64,000 bases of DNA, taken from Streptomyces bicolor (GTDB lineage: Bacteria > Actinomycetota > Actinomycetes > Streptomycetales > Streptomycetaceae). The stretch's first letter is position 1; every line of letters begins with the position of its first letter. Location: NCBI RefSeq assembly GCF_000719285.1, contig NZ_JOFS01000007.1, positions 168,968 through 232,967 of the forward strand. The letters are read 5' to 3'. This document shows positions 53,263 through 64,000 of this stretch, piece by piece. The notes beneath the pieces are model-generated. The model made no database searches. It saw nothing but the letters and a program-made list of their open reading frames with translations, and was not told where the DNA came from. Both the position numbers and the translations under genes were made by a program.

Positions 53263-56200
53263 ATGAGCAGCGAAGCGGATTCCACCCTGCCCCTGTCCGA
53301 GAGCCAGGAGGGGATCTGGCTGGCCCAGCGCATCGAGAGCTCGCGCGGCTTCTACACCATCGGCCAGCACATCGAGATCCTCGGGCCGCTGGACACCGGA
53401 GCCTTCCAGGACGCGCTGGGCCGGGCCGTCGAGGAGACCGAGATCCTGCACGTGCGGTTCGTCGAGGAACCCGGCGGCGTCTCCCAACTCGCCGGCCCGT
53501 CATCCGGGTTGAACCTTACGGCGGTCGACCTCACCGCGCACGAGGATCCCTGGTCCGCGGCCGAGGCCTGGATGCGCGCCGAACTGCACCGGACGGCGTC
53601 CCCCGACGGCTCCCTGTTCGCGTACGCGCTGCTCACCCTCGCACCCGGCCGGCATGTGTGGTACCAGCGCTACAACCACCTGCTGATGGACGGCTTCGGC
53701 TGCTCGCTGATGGCACGCCGCGTCGCCGAGCTGTACACGGCGGCGCTGGACGCGACTGCGCCCCGCCCCGCCGGTCACGCGCCACTGCGGGAGCTGCTGG
53801 AGCAGGAGTCCGTCTACCGCGACTCCGAGGACTGCACCCGGGACCGCACCTACTGGCACGACCACTTCGCCGACCGGCCCGAGCTCATCGCCATCCCGGG
53901 CCACCGCCCCGCCGCTTCCGACGCCGCCGCACTGGCCACCGGCCACCTTCCGCCGCCCGCCGTGCGCGCCCTGCACGAGGCGGCGGCCCGCGCCAAGGTG
54001 AGCTGGCCCCGGCTGGTCGTCGCGGCGGTCGGCGCGTTCACCTGCCGGATGACGGGCGCCGAGGAGGCCGTACTGAGCCTGCCGGTAGCCGCACGCCTCA
54101 CGGGCCCGGCGCGACGCACCCCGTGCACGATGGCGAACGTCCTGCCTTTCCGGCTGCGCGCCACCCCGGACACGAGCCTCGACGACCTGGCCCGCGCGGC
54201 CGGGCCCGAAACCGCAGGACTGCTCCGGCACCAGCGGTACCGCGGCGAACGGCTCCGCCGCGAACTGGCCTGGCCGGACGGCGGCCGCTGGCACTTCGGC
54301 CCCTTCGTCAACATCCTGCCCCTCGGGGAGAACCTGCGCTTCGGCGACTGCCGGGGCATCGTCCGCGACCTGTCGAACCGCCGCGTCGAGGAAATCAGCG
54401 TGGTCGTGAGCGGCTGGTCGGACGACCAGGGCATGGCCCTCTCCCTGGAGGCCAACCCCGCGCACTACGACCAGGAATGGGCGCGCGGGAGTCACCGGTC
54501 CCTGGTGCACTTCGTGGAACGCCTGGTCGCGGACCCGTCCGCGCCGATCGGCCGGATCGACGCCGCGGCCCGCCCTCGGCCCGCCGCCACCCACGCGGCC
54601 GAGCCGGTGCGGACCCCGCTGGTACCGGAGCTGATCGCCGGACAGGCGCTGCGCCGCCCCGACGCGGTGGCGCTCACGGACGGCGCGGACTCCGTGACGT
54701 ACGGAGAGATGTGGCGGCGGGCCGGGCAGGTCGCCCGGCATCTGGTAGGCGCGGGCGTGGGCCGCGGCGACCGGGTCGCCGTCGTGCTGGAGCGCTCCGC
54801 GGATCTGGTGGTGGCGCTGCTCGGGGTGTGGCGGACCGGGGCGGCCTACGTCCCCGTGGACCCCGGCCATCCGGCCGAACGCGTGGCGCGGGTCCTCGTC
54901 GACTGCGCCCCGTCCGTGGTGGTGTGCGCCGGGACGACCCGTGCGACGGTGCCGGAGAGCGGCGCCCGGGTGGTGATGCTCGACGGCCTGGCCACCGCGG
55001 GGGAGCCGGCCCACGCCGACGCCCCCCTCATCCCCGCGAGCCCGCACGACGTGGCCTACGTGATGTACACCTCTGGGTCGACGGGGGCCCCGAAGGGCGT
55101 GGCCGTGCCGTACGCAGCCGTGGCCGCGCTGGCCGGCGAGCGCGAGTGGCAGGTGGGCCCGGACGACACGGTGCTGATGCACGCGCCGCACGCATTCGAC
55201 GCCTCCCTGTACGAGGTGTGGGTGCCGCTCGCCGCGGGCGCCCGGGTGGTCGTCGCCGAGCCGGGACCCGTGGACGCGCAGCGGGTACGCGCGTACGTGG
55301 CCGCGGGCGTCACCCGGCTGCATCTGACGGCGGGCACGTTCCGGGTCCTCGCGGACCAGGAGCCGGACAGCCTCACCGGTCTGCGCGAGGTACTGACCGG
55401 CGGCGACGTGGTGCCCACCGCCTCGGTCGCCCGGGTGCGGGAGGTCTGCCCCGAGGTGACCGTCCGGCATCTGTACGGCCCGACCGAGACCACCCTCTGC
55501 GCGACCTGGCATCTGATCCGGCCTGGTGATGCGACGGACCCGGTGCTGCCCATCGGGCGCGCCCTGCCAGGACGGCACACCTTCGTCCTCGACGCCTTCC
55601 TGCGACCCGTGGAGCCAGGCCTGGTCGGTGAGTTGTACGTCGCCGGCGCCGGCCTCGCACGCGGTTACTGGGGGCGGGCGGGTTTGTCGGCGGAGCGGTT
55701 CGTGGCGTGTCCGTTCGTGCCGGGTGAGCGGATGTACCGGACGGGCGACCTGGTGCGCTGGGCCGATGACGGCTCACTGGTCTTCGTCGGGCGTGCGGAT
55801 GCGCAGGTGAAGATCCGTGGGTTCCGGGTGGAGCTGGGTGAGGTGGAGGCGGCGCTTGCCGCGCATCCGTCCGTCGCCCAGGCGGTGGTGACCGTCCGGG
55901 AGGACTCCCCGGGCGAGCGTCGTCTCGTCGGATACGTCGTAGCCGAGGGAGCCGACGGCGTGGATGGCGCGGCCGGAGTGGATACCGACGCCGTACGCGC
56001 CCACGCCGCCGGACTGCTGCCCGACCCCATGGTCCCGGCCGCCGTGTGCGCCCTGGACGCACTGCCCGTCACCCGTAACGGCAAGGTCGACCGTACGGCC
56101 CTGCCCGCGCCGGACTTCGCCGGCAAGGTCACCGGGCGCGCTCCCAGGACGCCGGTCGAGGCCGCCCTGTGCGAACTGTTCGCCGTCGTACTGAAACTGG

Positions 56201-59200
56201 ACGAGGTCGGCGCCGACGACAGCTTCTTCGCCCTGGGCGGCGACTCGATCATGGCGATGCAGCTGGCCGCGCAGGCGCGCCGCGCAGGCCTGCTCTGCAC
56301 CGCGCAGGACGTGTTCGAGAACGAGACACCGGCTGGCCTCGCGGCCGTGGCCACCCTGACCGAGGCAGCGGAGGCGGCGCGGCCGAACGGACACGGGGAG
56401 ACAGGCGTCCCGGACACCGAACCCCTCCTCACGGACCTGGCACCGGACGAACTCGCCCGGCTGCGCGCCGAGCGGCCCGGCCTCGTGGACGTCTGGCCGT
56501 TGTCCCCGCTCCAGGAAGGCATGCTCTTCCACACGACGTTCGACCACGACAGCCCCGACGTGTACGCCAGCCAGCGCGTCCTGGCCCTCGACGGGCCCCT
56601 GGACGTGGCGCGACTGCGCGCCTCCTGGCAGCTGCTCCTCGACCGCCACGCCGTACTGCGCGCTTCCTTCGGCCGGCGTGACTCCGGCGCGCAGGTGCTG
56701 GTCATCGTGCGGGACGTGCCGCTGCCCTGGCGCGACGCCGACGTGTCGGCGCTGCCCGCCCCCGCGGCGGCGGCCGAGGCCGCACGGCTCGCGGAGGGGG
56801 AGAAGGCCGAACGGTTCGACCTCGCGACGGCCCCCCTGCTGCGGCTGCTGTTGATCAGGCTGGGCGAGCGGCGGCACCGCCTGGTCATCACCAGCCATCA
56901 CACCCTCCTCGACGGCTGGTCCATGTCGGTCGTCTTCGGCGAGTTGGCCGAGGCCTACGCCGCCGAGGGCGACGGTCACGGGCGGACGCTGCCCGCCCCG
57001 ACTTCGTACCGCGCCTACCTGGCCTGGCTGGCCCGGCAGGACCGGGAGTCGGCACGCCACGCCTGGCGGTCGGCGCTCGCGGGAACCGGGGAGCCCACGC
57101 TGGTGGTGCCCGAGGAGGCCGTCAGGGCGCCGGTCGTGCCCCGTCCGGTGCGGTTCGAGTTCGGCGACGAACTCACCCACGCCGTCGGCAGGTTGGCGCG
57201 CGCCCACGGCGTGACGGTCAACACCGTGGTGCAGGCCGCGTGGGCGCTGGTGCTCGCCCGGCTCGTGGGGCGCACCGATGTCGTCTTCGGGACGACGGTG
57301 GCCGGACGGCACGCCGACCTGCCGGGTATCGAGTCGATCGTCGGGCCGTTCATCAACACCCTGCCCGTCCGTGCCGCACTGGCTCCGGACCGGCCGGTCG
57401 CCGAACTGCTGACCGAGCTGCAGGAACGTCACGTCGCCCTTATGCCCCACCAGCACCTGGGCCTGCAGGAGATCCGCAGGACCGCCGGCGACGGCGCCGT
57501 CTTCGACACCCTCGTCGTGTTCGAGAACCTGCCCGAGGCGCCTTTCGTGCCCGCCGACCGGGAGACCGCGCTCACCATGCGGACCGTCGGTGAGCCCGAG
57601 GACCGCGGCCACTACCCGCTGGCCCTGATCGTGGTACCCGACCAGCGGCTGCGCGGACACCTTGTCGGCCGGCCCGACGTGATCGCGCCCGAACGCGTCG
57701 CGGAACTGGTCCGGTGGCTCACCCGGGTCCTGGAACAGCTGACGGCCGACCCGGCGCAGCCCCTTGGACGCGTCGCCGTCCTGGGCACCGGCGAGCGCGC
57801 GCTCGCCGTGGCACACGCTCGCGCCACGGAGGAGACCGGCTCGTCCGGCACCCACGACGACGTCCTGGTACCCGACGCCTTCACGCGCCGGGCCGTCGAG
57901 GCGGCCACCGACGTGGCCCTGGAGGCGGACGGACGGACCGTCACCTACGCCGAGCTGGCAGCCGCGTCGGCCCGTCTCGCCCGGTACCTCATCGGCGAGG
58001 GCGTCGGGCCGGAGTCGCGGGTCGCCGTCCTCGCCGACCGGTCCGTCGAGCTGGTCACGGCGCTGCTGGCCGTGTCGCTGGCGGGCGGCGTCCACGTACC
58101 GCTCGACCCCGGCCACCCGCCGGCACGGCTGCGCCGGATGCTCGACGACGTCGCGCCGCCGGTCGTGGTGTGCACAAGCGCGACCCATGACGCCGTACCA
58201 CCCGACCACCCCGGACGTGTGGTGGTCGTCGACGACCCCGCCACGGCCCTGACGATCGCCGGGCACGCCGCCGGACCCGTCACCGACCGGGACCGCCGGA
58301 CACCGCTGCGGGCGGCGCACGCCGCCTACACGATCCACACGTCCGGCTCCACCGGCACCCCCAAAGGCGTGGTCGTCCCGCACGGCGCCCTGCGCAACCT
58401 CGTCACCGACCACGCGCGGCGCTACGCGCTCGACGCCTCCGGCAGGGTCCTGCAGCTCGTCTCGCCCAGCTTCGACGTGTCGATGGCCGACATCTGGCCC
58501 GTGCTGTGCGCGGGCGGACGCCTGGTGCTCGCCCCGCCCGCACGGCGGCACGCGAGCGGCGAGGACCTCGTACAGCTGATGCGCACCGCCCGGGTGACCC
58601 ACGCGGCGATGACTCCGACGATGCTCGCGCAACTGCCGCCCCGGCACCTGCCCGCGCTGCGCGTACTGATCATCGGCGGGGAGACCGCGCCCGACGACCT
58701 GCGTCGCCGCTGGACCGTCGCCGGACGGGACGTGCACAGCGAGTACGGCGTCACCGAGGCGGCGGTCACGTCGACGGCGAGCCGCCCGCTGCACGCCGAG
58801 GACCGCCCCACCACGGGCCGCCCGATCGCCCGCACCGCCGCCTACGTGCTGGACGGCTTCCTGCACCCGGTGGGCCCCGACACGGTCGGCGAGCTGTATC
58901 TCGCCGGTGCCGGTCTGGCCCGCGGTTACCTGGACCGGCCCGGGCTCACCGCCCAGCGGTTCGTGGCCTGCCCGTTCGCACCCGGCGAGCGCATGTACCG
59001 CACCGGCGACCTCGTGCGCCGGACCCGGGCGGGAGACCTCGTGTACGAGGGGCGCGCCGACGCACAGGTGAAGGTGCGCGGCTTCCGCGTGGAACCCGGC
59101 GAGATCGAGGCGGCCCTCACCGCACATCCCCGGGTCGGCCGCGCGGTGGTGGCGTTGAGGCGGGACGGCAGGGGCGAGCGGCGCCTGGTCGGCTACGTGA

Positions 59201-61263
59201 CCCCGGCCGCCGCGGACGAAAGCGCCTCCACGACGCCCCAACGACGGCTCCTGGACGGCGAGTCGGTCCGCGAGGCCGTCGCCGACATCCTGCCCGCCCA
59301 CATGGTGCCCGCGGCGGTCATGGTGCTGGACACCCTGCCGGTCACCCCCAACGGCAAGACCGACCTCCCGGCCCTGCCCGCCCCCGACTTCGCCGAACGC
59401 GCCGTGGGGCGTGCCCCCGAGGGCGCCGCGGAGGAGATCCTCTGCGCCCTGTTCGCCGAGGTGCTCGGCCTGGGACGGGTCGGCGCCGACGACAACTTCT
59501 TCCGCCTCGGCGGCGACTCCATCACCTCCATGCAACTGGTCAGCCGGGCGCGCGGCGCCGGGGTGTCGTTCACCGCGCAGGACGTCTTCGAGCGCCCGAC
59601 GGCCGCGGACCTCGCACCCGTCGCCCGGCTCGGCACCGGAACGGAGGCCGCCTGGGACATCGGCGTGGGCGAGGTGCCGTGGACCCCGGTGATGCGGGCC
59701 CTCGGCGAGCGCGTCACCGGCGCGGGCTTCGCCCAGTGGGTGACCCTGGGCGCACCGGCCGGACTGGGCACCGAGACGCTGGCGGCAGGCCTGCGCGCCC
59801 TGCTCGACACCCACGACATGCTGCGCGCCCGGACCGAAGAAACCGGGCCGCAGACACGCCTCGTCGTACGCGAGAAGGGCGCGGTGTCCGCGGCGGAACT
59901 GGTCACCAGGACCGACGCGGCCCAGGTGGCCGAGCCGGACCTGGACGAGGCCGCGGACCGGGCCGCACGCGAGGCGGTACGGCGCCTGGACCCGTCGTCC
60001 GGCGTCATGGTCCGGGCGGTCTGGCTGGACGCGGGGCCCGCACGCACCGGCCGGCTGGTCCTGGCCGTGCACCACTTGGCCGTGGACGGGGTGTCCTGGC
60101 GGATCCTCGTCCCCGATCTGCGGTCCGCCTGCGAGGCCGCCGCGGCCGGCCGCGAGCCCGCCCTGGACCCGGTGGGAACGTCGTTCCGGCGCTGGGCGAG
60201 CCTGCTCGCCGGACAGGCCAGCGAACCGGAACGCACCGCCGAACTCGAGGGCTGGGGCGCTGTGGTGGCCCACGCGGAACCCCCCTTGGGCAGGCGGAAC
60301 CTCGACCCGCTCCGCGACACCGCGGCCACCGTGCGCCGCGCGAGGTGGACGGTGCCCGCGCGGCAGGCCCGCACCCTGGTCGGCGAGACCCCGCTCCTGT
60401 TCCACTGCGGTGTCCACGAGGTGCTCCTGTCCACCCTGGCGGGCGCGGTCCGCCTCGTCCGCCCCCGCCCCGCCGCCGACGCGCCCGCGGACGCCGCACG
60501 GCACCCCGGCGACGGGACCGGCATCGTCCTCGTCGACGTGGAAGGCCACGGACGCCACTCGCTCGGCGGCGCCGACCTGCTGCGCACCGTGGGCTGGTTC
60601 ACCAGCGTGCACCCCGTACGCCTCGACCTCGCCCGCGTCGACCTCGACCAGGCACTGGCCGGCGGACCGGCCGTCGGCGCCCTTCTGAAGACGGTCAAGG
60701 AACAGGCCCGGGCGATACCCGGCGACGGCCTCGGCTACGGCCTGCTGCGCCACCTGGGCCCCGAGACCGCCCCGGTCCTGGCCGCACTGCCCACCCCTCA
60801 GGTGGGCTTCAACTACCTGGGACGATTCTCCACCGCCCCCAGCACCGGGGCCGTGGCCCCCTGGCAGCTGGCGGGACGCACACCGATCGGCGGCTCGGCC
60901 GCCCCCGACCTGCCCGCGGCCCACATCGTCGAAGCCGCCGCCGCCGTCCGCGACACCCCGGAGGGACCCGAGCTCGGTCTCACACTCAGCTGGCCCGGCT
61001 CGGTCCTCGACGAGGCGACGGCCGACCGGCTCGGCCGGACCTGGCTGGACCTGCTCACCGCCCTGGCCGGCCACACCGCGGACCCCACCGCGGGCGGACA
61101 CACCCCGTCCGACTTCACCCTCCTCGACCTCGCCCAGGACGAGGTCGAGGAGTTCGAGGCGATCGCGGCACGACTGGCCGGGCCCGGCGGCCAGCCCGGC
61201 CCGCTCGACGGACTTGAAGGAATCCAAGGACTCGAAGGACTCGAAGGAGGACGGTCGCTGTGA
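53263..61263 (+). CDS. NRPS 1: C(EntF-like)-A(Hpg)-PCP-C-A(unassigned)-PCP-E
   Basis: A 2,666-residue bimodular synthetase. The first C domain (residues ~10-430) is EntF-like, with NHLLMDG (138-144) in place of HHxxxDG; the second, catalytic His is kept. A1 has YTSGSTG (~602), FDASLYE (645) and YRTGDL (825); its 10-residue code reads D-A-Y-H-L-G-L-L-C-K, a known 4-hydroxyphenylglycine code. PCP1 Ser is 995 (LGGDSI). C2 has HHTLLDG (1212). A2 has FDVSMAD (1737), code D-V-A-A-I-G-E-V-T-K, which I cannot assign. PCP2 Ser is 2086. The E domain has [11 protein letters not shown] (2270) and GWFTSVHPV, so residue 2 becomes D. ATG 53263 follows GGGAG. The C terminus ends in LEG repeats, possibly a docking segment. 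Confidence 0.9.
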   Translation: MSSEADSTLPLSESQEGIWLAQRIESSRGFYTIGQHIEILGPLDTGAFQDALGRAVEETEILHVRFVEEPGGVSQLAGPSSGLNLTAVDLTAHEDPWSAAEAWMRAELHRTASPDGSLFAYALLTLAPGRHVWYQRYNHLLMDGFGCSLMARRVAELYTAALDATAPRPAGHAPLRELLEQESVYRDSEDCTRDRTYWHDHFADRPELIAIPGHRPAASDAAALATGHLPPPAVRALHEAAARAKVSWPRLVVAAVGAFTCRMTGAEEAVLSLPVAARLTGPARRTPCTMANVLPFRLRATPDTSLDDLARAAGPETAGLLRHQRYRGERLRRELAWPDGGRWHFGPFVNILPLGENLRFGDCRGIVRDLSNRRVEEISVVVSGWSDDQGMALSLEANPAHYDQEWARGSHRSLVHFVERLVADPSAPIGRIDAAARPRPAATHAAEPVRTPLVPELIAGQALRRPDAVALTDGADSVTYGEMWRRAGQVARHLVGAGVGRGDRVAVVLERSADLVVALLGVWRTGAAYVPVDPGHPAERVARVLVDCAPSVVVCAGTTRATVPESGARVVMLDGLATAGEPAHADAPLIPASPHDVAYVMYTSGSTGAPKGVAVPYAAVAALAGEREWQVGPDDTVLMHAPHAFDASLYEVWVPLAAGARVVVAEPGPVDAQRVRAYVAAGVTRLHLTAGTFRVLADQEPDSLTGLREVLTGGDVVPTASVARVREVCPEVTVRHLYGPTETTLCATWHLIRPGDATDPVLPIGRALPGRHTFVLDAFLRPVEPGLVGELYVAGAGLARGYWGRAGLSAERFVACPFVPGERMYRTGDLVRWADDGSLVFVGRADAQVKIRGFRVELGEVEAALAAHPSVAQAVVTVREDSPGERRLVGYVVAEGADGVDGAAGVDTDAVRAHAAGLLPDPMVPAAVCALDALPVTRNGKVDRTALPAPDFAGKVTGRAPRTPVEAALCELFAVVLKLDEVGADDSFFALGGDSIMAMQLAAQARRAGLLCTAQDVFENETPAGLAAVATLTEAAEAARPNGHGETGVPDTEPLLTDLAPDELARLRAERPGLVDVWPLSPLQEGMLFHTTFDHDSPDVYASQRVLALDGPLDVARLRASWQLLLDRHAVLRASFGRRDSGAQVLVIVRDVPLPWRDADVSALPAPAAAAEAARLAEGEKAERFDLATAPLLRLLLIRLGERRHRLVITSHHTLLDGWSMSVVFGELAEAYAAEGDGHGRTLPAPTSYRAYLAWLARQDRESARHAWRSALAGTGEPTLVVPEEAVRAPVVPRPVRFEFGDELTHAVGRLARAHGVTVNTVVQAAWALVLARLVGRTDVVFGTTVAGRHADLPGIESIVGPFINTLPVRAALAPDRPVAELLTELQERHVALMPHQHLGLQEIRRTAGDGAVFDTLVVFENLPEAPFVPADRETALTMRTVGEPEDRGHYPLALIVVPDQRLRGHLVGRPDVIAPERVAELVRWLTRVLEQLTADPAQPLGRVAVLGTGERALAVAHARATEETGSSGTHDDVLVPDAFTRRAVEAATDVALEADGRTVTYAELAAASARLARYLIGEGVGPESRVAVLADRSVELVTALLAVSLAGGVHVPLDPGHPPARLRRMLDDVAPPVVVCTSATHDAVPPDHPGRVVVVDDPATALTIAGHAAGPVTDRDRRTPLRAAHAAYTIHTSGSTGTPKGVVVPHGALRNLVTDHARRYALDASGRVLQLVSPSFDVSMADIWPVLCAGGRLVLAPPARRHASGEDLVQLMRTARVTHAAMTPTMLAQLPPRHLPALRVLIIGGETAPDDLRRRWTVAGRDVHSEYGVTEAAVTSTASRPLHAEDRPTTGRPIARTAAYVLDGFLHPVGPDTVGELYLAGAGLARGYLDRPGLTAQRFVACPFAPGERMYRTGDLVRRTRAGDLVYEGRADAQVKVRGFRVEPGEIEAALTAHPRVGRAVVALRRDGRGERRLVGYVTPAAADESASTTPQRRLLDGESVREAVADILPAHMVPAAVMVLDTLPVTPNGKTDLPALPAPDFAERAVGRAPEGAAEEILCALFAEVLGLGRVGADDNFFRLGGDSITSMQLVSRARGAGVSFTAQDVFERPTAADLAPVARLGTGTEAAWDIGVGEVPWTPVMRALGERVTGAGFAQWVTLGAPAGLGTETLAAGLRALLDTHDMLRARTEETGPQTRLVVREKGAVSAAELVTRTDAAQVAEPDLDEAADRAAREAVRRLDPSSGVMVRAVWLDAGPARTGRLVLAVHHLAVDGVSWRILVPDLRSACEAAAAGREPALDPVGTSFRRWASLLAGQASEPERTAELEGWGAVVAHAEPPLGRRNLDPLRDTAATVRRARWTVPARQARTLVGETPLLFHCGVHEVLLSTLAGAVRLVRPRPAADAPADAARHPGDGTGIVLVDVEGHGRHSLGGADLLRTVGWFTSVHPVRLDLARVDLDQALAGGPAVGALLKTVKEQARAIPGDGLGYGLLRHLGPETAPVLAALPTPQVGFNYLGRFSTAPSTGAVAPWQLAGRTPIGGSAAPDLPAAHIVEAAAAVRDTPEGPELGLTLSWPGSVLDEATADRLGRTWLDLLTALAGHTADPTAGGHTPSDFTLLDLAQDEVEEFEAIAARLAGPGGQPGPLDGLEGIQGLEGLEGGRSL

Positions 61264-63758
61264 AGGCACCCACGGCCGGTCAAGGAGCCGCTGCCCCCAG
61301 GTCCGCCCTCGCGGAGGTATGGCCACTGTCGCCGTTGCAGCAGGGCCTGCTCTTCCACGCCGACTTCGACGGACAGGACCACCCCGACATCTACACCGTG
61401 CAGTCCGTCCTGTCCGTCGACGGCCCACTGGACGCGACCCTGCTGCGGGCATCGTGGCAGGCGCTCATCGCCCGCCACCCCGCCCTCCGAGCGAGCTTCC
61501 ACCGGCGCGCCTCAGGCGAAGCCGTGCAGCTCGTCATGCGGGAGGTGACACTGCCGTGGACCGAGGCCGACCTGTCGGACCACACGGAAGCCGCCGCGGA
61601 CGCCGAGCTGGACCGCCTCGTGCGCGGCGAGCGGGCCCGACGGATCGACCCGGCGGTCGCACCGCTGCTGCGGCTGCTCCTCGTACGCCTCGGCACCCGC
61701 CGGCACCGCCTTGTCCTGACGAGCCATCACATTCTGCTCGACGGCTGGTCCCTGCCCGTCCTGCTGGACGAACTCGCCACGACCTACGAGGCGAACGGCG
61801 ACGCGTCGTCCCTCGCCCCGGTCACCTCGTACCGGGACTACCTGGCGTGGCTGGCACGCCAGGACAAGGACGCCGCCCGAGCCGCCTGGCACACCGAGCT
61901 GGCCGACGCCGAGGAGCCCACGCTCGTCGCCGCGGCCGCCACCGCAACCCCCGGTACCGCAACACCGACGCGGCGGTCCGTCCACCTCTCCACGGAGACG
62001 ACCGCCGCACTCACCGACCTGGCCCGCACCCACGGCCTCACCCTCAACACCGTCGTCCAGGGCGCCTGGGCGCTGGTGCTGGCCCGGCTGACCGGCCGCA
62101 CGGACGTCGTGTTCGGCGTGACCGTGGCCGGCCGCCCCCCGGAACTGTCGGGGTCCGAGTCCGCGATCGGCCTGTTCATCAACACCGTTCCCGTGCGGGT
62201 GCGCCTCGACGGCGCACAACCGGTGCTGCCCATGCTCGCCGAACTCCAGGAACACCACACCGCACTGATGCCCCACCAGCACCTGGGCCTGGCGGACATC
62301 CAGAACGCGGCCGGCCCCGGCGCGACCTTCGACACGCTCCTAGTCTACGAGAACTACCCGCGCACCGGCAGGCAGCAGCCCGCACCCGACACCGTCACCT
62401 TCGCCTCCGTGGAGGCACGCCAGGCCACGCACTACCCGCTGTCGGTCGGCATCGCCCCCGACGAACGCCTCCGCGTCGACGTGACCTACCAGCCCGACCT
62501 CGTCGACGAGCAGCTCGGCGAGGCACTGGCGGGCGTCCTCGCTCGGGTCCTTGAACAGCTGGTCGAGGACCCGTCGGTGCTGGTGGGCCGGTTGGGCGTG
62601 TTGGCCGGTCCCGAGCGTGGTCTGGTGCTGGAGGGCTGGGGGGCCACCGCGGGTGGGATTCCGGCCGGTTCGGTGCCGGAGCTGGTCGCGGAGCGGGTGC
62701 GGGTGGCGCCGGATGCGGTGGCGCTCGTGGAGGGTGATCGGTCGCTGTCGTACGGGGAGTTGTGGGCGGCGTCGGGCCGGCTGGCGTCGTACCTGGCGGG
62801 CGTGGGTGTGGGTCGTGGTGATCGGGTCGCCGTGGTGATGGAGCGGTCCATCGAGGTGGCGGTGGTGCTGCTGGGAGTGTGGCGTGCGGGGGCGGCCTAT
62901 GTGCCCATGGACGCAGGCTCTCCGGTGGAGCGGATCTCACTGGTGTTGGCGGATTGCGCTCCCGCGGCGGTGGTGTGCTCGCAGGCGACGCGTGCGGTGG
63001 TGCCGGAGGGCGTCGGCGTGCGGGTCGTGGTCGTGGACGAGCCCGGCGTTGCAGGCGAGTTGGCCGGCTGCGGGGACGCGCCGACGGTACGCGTCGGTCC
63101 GGCCGATGTGGCGTACGTGATGTACACGTCGGGGTCCACGGGGGTGCCGAAGGGAGTGGCGGTGCCGCACGGGAGTGTGGCGGCGCTGGTCGGTGAGCGC
63201 GAGTGGCATGTGGGTCCGGATGACGCGGTGCTGATGCATGCGCCGCACGCGTTTGACGTGTCGTTGTTCGAGCTGTGGGTTCCGTTGGCCGCGGGCGGGC
63301 GGGTGGTGATCGCCGGACCCGGCGTGGTGGATGCCGACCGGATGCAGGCGTACGTCGCGGATGGTGTGACCTCGGTTCATGCGACGGCGGGTTCCTTCCG
63401 GGTGCTGGCGGGGGAGGCGCCGGGGTGTTTCGCGGGGTTGCGTGAGGTGTTGACTGGCGGGGACGTGGTGCCTGCCGCGTCGGTGGCCCGGGTGCGGGAG
63501 ACCTGCCCGGACGTGACGGTGCGTCACCTGTACGGGCCCACGGAGACCACGCTGTGCGCGACCTGGAGGCTCTGGCGCCCGGGCGAGGCGGTGGGCTCGG
63601 TCCTGCCCATCGGACGTCCGCTGCCCTGTCGGCAGGTGTACGTCCTGGATGCCTTTCTTCAGCCGGTGCCGCCCGGAGTGACCGGCGAGCTGTACGTGGC
63701 GGGTGAGGGTCTGGCGCTGGGGTACTGGGCGCAGCCGGGTCTGCCCAGGCCGTCGTGA
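61260..63758 (+). pseudogene. NRPS 2: C-A(Hpg), adenylation domain interrupted by an internal deletion and frameshift
   Basis: The 832-residue readable part starts at GTG 61260, overlapping the NRPS1 stop by 4 bp, with AAGGAGG 9 nt upstream. A short docking-like N terminus leads to a C domain with [10 protein letters not shown] (His 156-157), expected to accept a D-residue donor. The A domain has YTSGSTG, FDVSLFE (665) and [13 protein letters not shown]; its code is D-V-F-H-L-G-L-L-C, again 4-hydroxyphenylglycine. Just after GYWAQPGL, where SAERF...YRTGDL should follow, the sequence jumps to the equivalent of AQAVVT about 60 residues later, in a different frame, and stops at 63758. As written the A domain is non-functional. 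A true deletion and an assembly error are both possible. Confidence 0.8.
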
Positions 63759-64000
63759 CCGCTCCCCAGGAGCGGCCGGGGGAGCGGCGGCTGATCGGTT
63801 ACGTCGTATCCGACGGGTCGGCGGTGGACGGCCGACAGCTGCGGGAGTACCTGGCGCGGGTGTTGCCGGAGTACCTGGTGCCGGCCGTGGTGGTGGTCCT
63901 GGACGCCTTGCCGGTGACGCGTCACGGGAAGGTGGACCGGGGGGCGTTGCCGGCGCCGGATTTCGCGGGCCGGGTTTCCGGTCGGGAGCCGGAGTCGGAG
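63743..64000 (+). pseudogene. Continuation of the NRPS 2 adenylation domain in the shifted frame (runs off the window)
   Basis: Read from 63743, the frame gives [20 protein letters not shown] and then LPVTRHGKVDRGALPAPDF, which holds the A10 lysine, up to the window edge. It lines up with the last ~85 residues of the NRPS1 A1 domain and belongs to the same gene as 61260-63758. The linker to the carrier protein is just beginning at 64000. It has no start codon or ribosome-binding site of its own. Confidence 0.75.

Noticed and set aside
55774..61452. Very long leftward open frame opposite NRPS1
   Set aside because: Same reason: a GC-driven shadow of the synthetase with no recognisable domain.
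1043..64000. tRNA, rRNA, riboswitch or prophage genes
   Set aside because: I read all larger gaps for cloverleaf ends, conserved riboswitch cores and phage or transposase gene families and found none that I could support.

Overview
The window comes from a Streptomyces chromosome. The DNA is very GC-rich with strong third-position G/C bias, GTG starts are common, several genes look leaderless, and the only TTA codons I noted are in regulator or exporter genes of the biosynthetic cluster. The left two thirds (about 1-43.7 kb) is core-type DNA. Its gene order ngcEFG - rok7B7 - xylFGH - dxs - amino-acid permease - fadB/thiolase - hemE - hemG - hemQ is the order I recall around SCO6005-SCO6042 of S. 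coelicolor.

Layout. 1-1,042: start of a secreted GH92-type mannosidase (minus strand). 1.3-9.8 kb: two sugar import systems, an NgcEFG-type (chitobiose/N-acetylglucosamine family) and a XylFGH-type (xylose family), on either side of the ROK regulator Rok7B7. 10-17.8 kb: dxs, an APC permease, a GT39-like membrane enzyme, a small NYN/PIN-like protein, a beta-hydroxyacid-type dehydrogenase and a propeller-like protein. 17.9-21.2 kb: a fatty-acid oxidation operon (thiolase, FadB). 21.4-26.3 kb: a LacI-regulated mannoside locus in which the 5' ends of a GH2 beta-mannosidase and of a divergent ABC solute-binding protein are both missing and the remnants are joined head to head. 26.3-36.9 kb: RNase D, an atypical response regulator, DUF3000, rhomboid and other housekeeping genes, with three genes of coproporphyrin-dependent heme synthesis (hemE, hemG, hemQ) interspersed. 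37-43.7 kb: an S33 exopeptidase and a TIGR04222 / DUF4142 / DUF692 (MNIO-type metalloenzyme) set split by an oxidoreductase-HxlR pair.

44-64 kb is the left edge of a nonribosomal peptide cluster. It has a LAL-type LuxR regulator with a TTA codon, an OmpR/histidine-kinase pair, a StrR/Bbr-type regulator, an ABC exporter whose second codon is TTA, and two NRPS genes. NRPS1 reads C(EntF-like)-A(Hpg)-PCP-C-A(unassigned)-PCP-E. NRPS2 begins C-A(Hpg). The set predicts a peptide that starts Hpg - D-Xaa - Hpg, possibly N-acylated. A sequence with the Bbr-type pattern GTCCAA-N17-TCGGAC lies upstream of the exporter/NRPS operon and links the StrR-type regulator to it.

Two junctions deserve checking before functional conclusions are drawn. 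One is at about 23.80 kb (mannosidase remnant joined to binding-protein remnant). The other is at about 63.74 kb, where roughly 60 residues of the NRPS2 adenylation domain (A7-A9 region) are missing with a frameshift. Both could be real deletions or assembly errors.
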